Shown here one piece after another: positions 59,680-64,000 of a DNA stretch of 64,000 nucleotides. The position numbers and the translations under genes were made by a program. Below the pieces are notes generated by a model. That model was not told where the DNA came from and did not search any database. It saw nothing but the letters and a program-made list of their open reading frames with translations. The stretch's first letter is position 1. Each line of letters starts with the position of its first letter. The stretch covers positions 62,001 through 126,000 of the forward strand of contig NZ_NPKP01000008.1 in the NCBI RefSeq assembly GCF_008329585.1, in the 5' to 3' direction. This stretch comes from Mycolicibacterium sp. P9-22 (GTDB taxonomy: Bacteria > Actinomycetota > Actinomycetes > Mycobacteriales > Mycobacteriaceae).

Positions 59680-62249
59680 CGGGTCGCCTCCTGCCCGGCG
59701 CTGACCGGTCTGCCGGAATCCCAGAGCGTTCGGTACCGGCCGCCCGCGGCGAGCAGGTCGTCGTGGGTACCGGTTTCGGCGATCTCACCGTCGTCGAGCA
59801 CGACGATCTGATCGGCGTGCGTGATGGTGTGCAGCCGGTGCGCGATGACCAGCACCGTGCGGTGCCGGGTCAACCGGTTCAGTGCCTGCTGGACAAGGTA
59901 TTCCGATTCCGGATCGGCGAAGGCGGTGGCCTCGTCGAGGATCAGCACGGGGGTGTCGGCGAGGATGGCGCGCGCGATGGTCAGGCGTTGACGCTCACCA
60001 CCGGACAGGCCGGCGCCAGCGCCGAGCACGGTGTCATACCCGTCGGGCAGCCGTTCGATGCGTTCGTGGATCTGGGCGTCGCGGGCCGCCGCGGTGATCG
60101 CACCGGCGTCGGCATCCAGTAGGGCCAACGCGATGTTCTCGGCGGCGCTACCGTGCACCAACTGAGTTTCCTGCAGTACGAAGCCGATCCGGCGGTACAG
60201 CTCGTCGGCGGACAACGTCCGGATATCCGCGCCTCCGACGCTGATCGCCCCCTGCTGCACATCGTGAAAACGTGCCAGCAGTGCGGCCAGAGTCGACTTG
60301 CCCGAACCCGACGGTCCGACCAGCGCGGTCACCGTGCCCGGCCGCAGCGTCAGGCTGACGTTCTTGATGACGGGCACCTCGGGTCGGTAGCCGAAGGTGA
60401 CATCGGAGAAGACCACGGTGCCGTCCGACGTGCCGGCCGGTGAGCCTTCGCGGACCGTCAGCTCGGGTTCGTCGAGCACACTCTGCACCCGCCGCGCGGC
60501 CAACATGCCGCCCTGGATGCCGCCGAGCCCGTAGCCGATGCCCAGCAGCCGCGCCCCGAAGGTGGTGCCCAGCAACAGGAACGGCAGCAGATTCACCGGG
60601 TCCATCCGGCCGCCGACGATCAGCGGGGTGCCCACGATCATGATGAGCCAGAGGAACGTCGCGGGCCGGGTGACGAGATCCATCATGGTTTTCTTGCCGA
60701 CGAAGGGCCGCTGCCAGTCGACGAGGAAGCCGATGTACTCGTCGAGCCGGTTGCGGAAGCTCGACGAGGCGGCACCGCCGAAGACGCGCACCACCGGTTG
60801 GCCTTCCAGATAGGCCCCGGCTTCGCCGTTCATCCGCTCCGCCCACCGCGGCGCGGCGGCGATCTTGCTGCCCGACTGGATCGACATGACCGACATCAGC
60901 ACCAGGTACGCCAGCACCGGACCGAACAACGCCAGCGCGATGCGCCAGTCGACGACGAACAGGTAGACCAGCACCGCGACCGGCGCGATGACCGCTGCGA
61001 CGGCATCGGGGATCGCATGGGTGATCAGGTAGTGCAGCGACAGGGTGTCGTCCTGGACGAGCTGTTTGATCGAACCGGATCCGCGGGCGGTGAACCAACC
61101 CAACGGGAGCCGCGACATCTTGGTCAGCAGCTGTCCGCGGAGATCGCGGGCGAAGTGCGCATCCACCCGGTGCAGCCACAGCGCCAACGCGGCGGTCAGG
61201 AAGGTGCCGGTGCCCAGCAGCGCCACCGCGGCGATACCCAGGTCCCACAGCCGGCCGGAGTCCGCGCCGATGAGCAGCAGGCGGGCCAGTTCGACCAGCA
61301 GCACGAACGGTGCCAGCTCGATCAGGGTGATCAGGGCCTGCAGCACGCCCGAGACGATCAGCTTGTTTTTCAGCGGGGCCAGCAGCCGGCCGGCCGCCTG
61401 CGCGCGCCAGGTGCCCGTCGGGGCGGCGGCCGCGGCGACGGTGGGTTTGGCCGGCTCGGTCCGGGGCTGGGGTGCGGGAACGGCCGGCGTGTCATCGCCG
61501 CGTTTGCTGCCCATGGCGCGGCCCTCGGTCCAGTACGCCTGGGCGTGGATCTCCTGCTTGGGGAAGCCGAACTCGTCCCGCAACCGGGCGCGCAAATGTT
61601 TGAGGACACCGGCTTCCGGCCCGGCCCAGGCGTACCAGTTCGACCAGTCCCGGGATTCGATGGCGGCAGCCAGCGACTCCGCATCCCGGTGCGTGACGCG
61701 GTGCACGCGCAGCCGCGGGTGCTCGGCGAGCGGGATCAGCGCGTCATCCTCGTGGTGCTGCTCGAGGTAGAGCTCGATCGGGATGTCGTGCGGGACAGCG
61801 CCGATGATGCCGTTGATGGCGGGCTGGGAGGCCGCGTCACCGATCAGCAGGTAGCCTGCGGGCCGGTCCTCGACGGCCTCGGGCACCGAGAATCCCTTGG
61901 ACCCCATCACCATCACCGCGATGGTCGCGCCGGGTTCGACGGTGGCCGCCCACGTCGAGGCCGGCCCGGCCGGTTCATGCAGCACCACGTCCACCGCGAA
62001 GTGTCCGGTCTCGGGGTCGGACTCCGAGATCGTGTAGGCCCGCTGGAATTCGGTGTCGCTGCCGTCGGGGTCAGGGAACCAGAAACGCAGCCAGGACGTC
62101 GGGTCGGTGTTCGAGTCCTCGAACACCGTGGGCGACACCATCCGGATCCGCAGGCAGTGCGGCGCCAGTCGCTCGGTGCCCAGCACGGTGACCTCGTGGT
62201 CACGCGCGCCGAAACCGCGCATCATCACGCCCTGGAATCCGCGTGCCAT
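59676..62249 (-). CDS. irtA: Iron-siderophore ABC importer IrtA with siderophore-interacting FAD domain
   Basis: 857 residues, matching Mtb IrtA in length. N-terminal siderophore-interacting reductase domain (about 1-250): HEVTVLGTERLAPHCLRIRM, FAD motif QRAYTISE, NAD-like LLIGDAASQPAINGI and WAGPEAGVLKHLR. A linker, then six helices and a nucleotide-binding domain (GPSGSGKST, LSGGERQRLTIARA, VLILDEATAFADPESE). It reduces ferric mycobactin at the inner face during import. Start ATG 62249 with AGGAG at seven bases. An IdeR box lies 42 bases upstream. Confidence 0.95.
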   Translation of the reverse strand: MARGFQGVMMRGFGARDHEVTVLGTERLAPHCLRIRMVSPTVFEDSNTDPTSWLRFWFPDPDGSDTEFQRAYTISESDPETGHFAVDVVLHEPAGPASTWAATVEPGATIAVMVMGSKGFSVPEAVEDRPAGYLLIGDAASQPAINGIIGAVPHDIPIELYLEQHHEDDALIPLAEHPRLRVHRVTHRDAESLAAAIESRDWSNWYAWAGPEAGVLKHLRARLRDEFGFPKQEIHAQAYWTEGRAMGSKRGDDTPAVPAPQPRTEPAKPTVAAAAAPTGTWRAQAAGRLLAPLKNKLIVSGVLQALITLIELAPFVLLVELARLLLIGADSGRLWDLGIAAVALLGTGTFLTAALALWLHRVDAHFARDLRGQLLTKMSRLPLGWFTARGSGSIKQLVQDDTLSLHYLITHAIPDAVAAVIAPVAVLVYLFVVDWRIALALFGPVLAYLVLMSVMSIQSGSKIAAAPRWAERMNGEAGAYLEGQPVVRVFGGAASSSFRNRLDEYIGFLVDWQRPFVGKKTMMDLVTRPATFLWLIMIVGTPLIVGGRMDPVNLLPFLLLGTTFGARLLGIGYGLGGIQGGMLAARRVQSVLDEPELTVREGSPAGTSDGTVVFSDVTFGYRPEVPVIKNVSLTLRPGTVTALVGPSGSGKSTLAALLARFHDVQQGAISVGGADIRTLSADELYRRIGFVLQETQLVHGSAAENIALALLDADAGAITAAARDAQIHERIERLPDGYDTVLGAGAGLSGGERQRLTIARAILADTPVLILDEATAFADPESEYLVQQALNRLTRHRTVLVIAHRLHTITHADQIVVLDDGEIAETGTHDDLLAAGGRYRTLWDSGRPVSAGQEATR

Positions 62250-62290
62250 CGGCGATCTCCTCCCCATCTCAGGTGCTTCGATCCTCCGGG

Positions 62291-62309
62291 CAAGGCTAGC
62301 CTTACTTGC
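62291..62309 (-). promoter_or_regulatory. IdeR (iron box) site upstream of irtA
   Basis: The 19 bases contain AAGGCTAGCCTT and match the mycobacterial IdeR consensus (TTAGGTTAGGCTAACCTAA) at about 12 of 19 positions, with an intact AGGCTA core and a CCT right half. It lies in the 178-bp divergent gap between irtA and the secreted-protein gene, so iron repression of irtAB is expected. Confidence 0.75.
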
Positions 62310-62427
62310 CCCGTGGGTGGGTGGCCAGGTGAACGACAAAACCGCACGCGACGACGTGCACGCCGATAGGCTGCCTTTCGCCACGACCGCTGCAACGGGC
62401 GGGAGCTTCCCGCAGAGGGACGACGAC

Positions 62428-63564
62428 ATGGCCGCAGGCCGGCACAGCACCTCCAAGCGCGTCGGCTTCGCCGCATCGCTGGCGGTGGCCCTCGGTATCG
62501 GCACGGCGATCGCCGGCGGTATCGGCACGGCGTACGCGGATGGCCCCGCCGGTCGCACGTCGGCGGAAAGTCCGGCCTCCCCATCCACCACCGCGGCGTC
62601 GACAGCGCAGCCCGGCGGGCGCCGCAGCCTGACGGCCGCCGCGGGGTCCCTCGGACCGAGGGACGCGAGCGAACCGCGCCGCGCACGCACGGCGCTCACC
62701 GCACCGGCCCGATCGGCAGCCGCCCTCGTCGAGTCGGAACCGGACGAACCGGCCAGGGCGGCCCTCGCCGAGCCCGCGGTCCCGGCGCCCGGGGACGCCG
62801 TCACCACCGAGTACGGCGATATCGGCAAGTGGATGCTGAAGTTCAACGGCCAGATCGCGAACTGGGGCGGCAAACGCTACGGCGGAAAGAAGCTGCTGGA
62901 GACGGTGAACGTCATCATCGTCGACCCGCATTCGACGACGAGCGCGCAGGCCAACCGCGGGCTCAACAACGCGATGCTGCGCTCAAGGTTTCCCGCACAA
63001 CCCTTCCACAGCTTCGGATTCCGCGGCAATATCGACGGCGTGACCTACGGGCAGAAGCCCAGAGGTCCGCTGCTGGCCTACTCCAACAACTTCTTCCTGT
63101 TCCGCAACGATCACGGCCGATTCTTCGGGCCCGATCCGATCCAGACCGACGCCGGCTTCGTGTGGAGCGGCGCCTTCAGCACCGAACAGGTCGGCTTCAC
63201 CGGGTTGCTACCGGGACACGTCTACGTGTCGTCCAACGAGGCGCGGGACGCGCTGGCACACCAGCTTGTCTCGAGCGGCCGGGCGACATACGGCGGGCTG
63301 GTGGCGCTGGAGAACGCCTACAACACGCCCACCACCACGACCGGTGACCACGACGGGTTCGCGGTCGTCCTGGTCCTCACCGGGAGTGCGCCGCTGCAGC
63401 GCCGTGAGGTGGCGATGGGTAGTCCGGCGCGGCTCGCTTCGGCCGGTGATCGCCGGGAGCCCGCGTGCGCTGCGGATCACGGGGCCCGGTTCGTGGTGGA
63501 CCAGCGAAACGGGCCGCTCGGTCCGCTGGCGCATTGCGGGGCCGCCCCGCTCCACAGACCTTGA
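62428..63564 (+). CDS. Secreted protein of unknown function
   Basis: 378 residues. Signal peptide (GFAASLAVALGIGTAIAGGIGTAYA, cleavage after AYA), a Pro/Ala/Ser-rich linker (about 37-118), then a folded domain of about 180 residues (GDIGKWMLKFNGQIANWGGK, NVIIVDPHSTTSAQANRGLN, RGPLLAYSNNFFLFRNDHG, ALENAYNTPTTTTGDHDGF). The last about 55 residues after VVLVLTGSAPLQ are Arg/Ala/Pro-rich and look unlike the domain, as if a stop were lost or a frame shifted. AGAGGGA precedes ATG 62428. Shares the gap with the IdeR box. No family recognised. Confidence 0.7.
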   Translation: MAAGRHSTSKRVGFAASLAVALGIGTAIAGGIGTAYADGPAGRTSAESPASPSTTAASTAQPGGRRSLTAAAGSLGPRDASEPRRARTALTAPARSAAALVESEPDEPARAALAEPAVPAPGDAVTTEYGDIGKWMLKFNGQIANWGGKRYGGKKLLETVNVIIVDPHSTTSAQANRGLNNAMLRSRFPAQPFHSFGFRGNIDGVTYGQKPRGPLLAYSNNFFLFRNDHGRFFGPDPIQTDAGFVWSGAFSTEQVGFTGLLPGHVYVSSNEARDALAHQLVSSGRATYGGLVALENAYNTPTTTTGDHDGFAVVLVLTGSAPLQRREVAMGSPARLASAGDRREPACAADHGARFVVDQRNGPLGPLAHCGAAPLHRP

Positions 63565-63588
63565 CAGATAGATCCTTTTGTCGTAATC

Positions 63589-63616
63589 ATGAGACATGAC
63601 AGCACATGTGTCTCAT
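63589..63616. promoter_or_regulatory. Inverted repeat over the cyp130 start codon
   Basis: ATGAGACA (63589-63596) and TGTCTCAT (63609-63616) are exact inverted repeats 12 bases apart and flank the ATG. TTGACA stands at 63561-63566, 17 bases before TAATCA (63584-63589), a weak -10 match that would put the transcript start at about the ATG. In Mtb a regulator gene (Rv1255c) adjoins cyp130, so this may be its operator. Confidence 0.45.
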
Positions 63617-64000
63617 CAGGCGCCGGCCGTGTTCCAGCTCGGGACCGCCGAAAGCTGGCCGGATCCGTTCCCGATGTACCGCGCGCTGCGTGACCACGAT
63701 CCTGTGCATCACGTCCTCACACCGGACCCGGCGGACGATTACTACGTGATGTCCCGGCACGCCGATATCTTCGCCGCCGCCCGTGACCATCAGACCTTCT
63801 CCTCAGCGCAGGGTTTGACCGTCAACTACGGCGAGCTGGAGCTGATCGGACTGGCCGACAATCCGCCCATGGTGATGCAGGATCCGCCGGTGCACACCGA
63901 GTTCCGAAAGCTCGTCTCCCGCGGATTCACTCCGCGGCAGGTCGAGTCCGTCGAGCCCAAGGTCCGCGAGTACGTCATCGAACGCATCGAGGGGTTGCGG
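63596..64000 (+). CDS. cyp130: Cytochrome P450 CYP130, 5' part only
   Basis: 135 codons visible before the window ends. QLGTAESWPDPFPMYRALRD, DPVHHV, YYVMSRHADIFAAARDHQTF, SSAQGLTVNYGELE, PPMVMQDPPVHTEFRKLV and SRGFTPRQVESVEP follow Mtb CYP130 (Rv1256c) nearly residue for residue. The haem-binding Cys region lies outside. ATG 63596 with no ribosome site; a GTG four codons in is an alternative. Physiological substrate unknown. Confidence 0.9.
   Translation, partial: MTAHVSHQAPAVFQLGTAESWPDPFPMYRALRDHDPVHHVLTPDPADDYYVMSRHADIFAAARDHQTFSSAQGLTVNYGELELIGLADNPPMVMQDPPVHTEFRKLVSRGFTPRQVESVEPKVREYVIERIEGLR

Noticed and set aside
59676..62873. Longer irtA start reaching 62873
   Set aside because: The extra residues run through the IdeR box and antisense to the secreted-protein gene; ATG 62249 has a good ribosome site and gives the family length.

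Overview
The window is high-GC actinobacterial DNA from a mycobacterium, most likely a fast-growing Mycolicibacterium. Many genes match Mycobacterium tuberculosis (Mtb) genes closely: carbonic anhydrase Rv1284, cysDN, oppBCDA, Rv1272c/Rv1273c, lprB/lprC, Rv1264, udgB, tap, Rv1257c, irtAB and cyp130. These identifications rest on recalled family and Mtb sequences, not on a search. The order and orientation follow Mtb Rv1256c-Rv1286 in reverse, so the region is a conserved backbone broken by accessory blocks. Coding density is very high. Genes are often joined by 4-bp stop/start overlaps, and no stretch over 300 bases lacks a gene. No tRNA, rRNA, CRISPR array, insertion sequence or prophage was seen.

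Layout. 1-2.5 kb: sulfate activation (cysNC, cysD) with a clear promoter, a palindromic operator candidate and a leaderless 15-residue ORF coupled to cysD. 2.6-14.3 kb: an organosulfur-scavenging block. It holds an MFS exporter, a FrdA/AprA-like flavoprotein with a two-cluster ferredoxin, two paralogous sulfonate/taurine-type binding lipoproteins around an IclR regulator and a TauD-like dioxygenase, one ABC ATPase and permease, an FMN-dependent monooxygenase and a second MFS protein. 14.3-14.8 kb: beta-carbonic anhydrase. 15-22.3 kb: two GT-C membrane glycosyltransferases around a GT2-GtrA fusion, followed by a two-component system. 22.4-28.4 kb: two tiny envelope proteins and the oligopeptide importer oppBCDA. 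28.4-32.4 kb: an alpha/beta hydrolase and a second sulfur-type pair (DszC-like and DszA/NtaA-like). 32.4-41.7 kb: an SbcCD-like pair, a SixA-like phosphatase, lprC/lprB and a heterodimeric ABC exporter. 41.8-49 kb: a molybdopterin oxidoreductase, small proteins and a copper module (DUF305 lipoprotein, copZ, copA). 49-56.5 kb: a pH-sensing-type adenylate cyclase, two DNA glycosylases, HIT and deazaflavin proteins, Tap efflux pump and a GlcD-like oxidase. 56.5-64 kb: aldehyde dehydrogenase, the iron-carboxymycobactin importer irtAB with an IdeR box, a secreted protein and the start of cyp130.

How it fits together. Organosulfur compounds would be imported by the ABC transporter and cleaved by TauD and the flavin monooxygenases. 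The released sulfite would join the assimilation route that cysD/cysNC feed from sulfate. The flavoprotein-ferredoxin pair has no established role here and is the most interesting unknown. The glycosyltransferase/two-component block resembles envelope-glycosylation modules found next to sensor kinases in other Gram-positives. Copper and iron genes carry recognisable CsoR-like and IdeR-like sites.

Recurrent small structures include long imperfect hairpins whose stem lies at or just past a stop codon, a second hairpin family with a near-copy inside the 5' end of oppA, GAGCG-rich repeats inside two coding ends, and several start codons 7-8 nt after a TANNNT-like -10, which suggests leaderless mRNAs.
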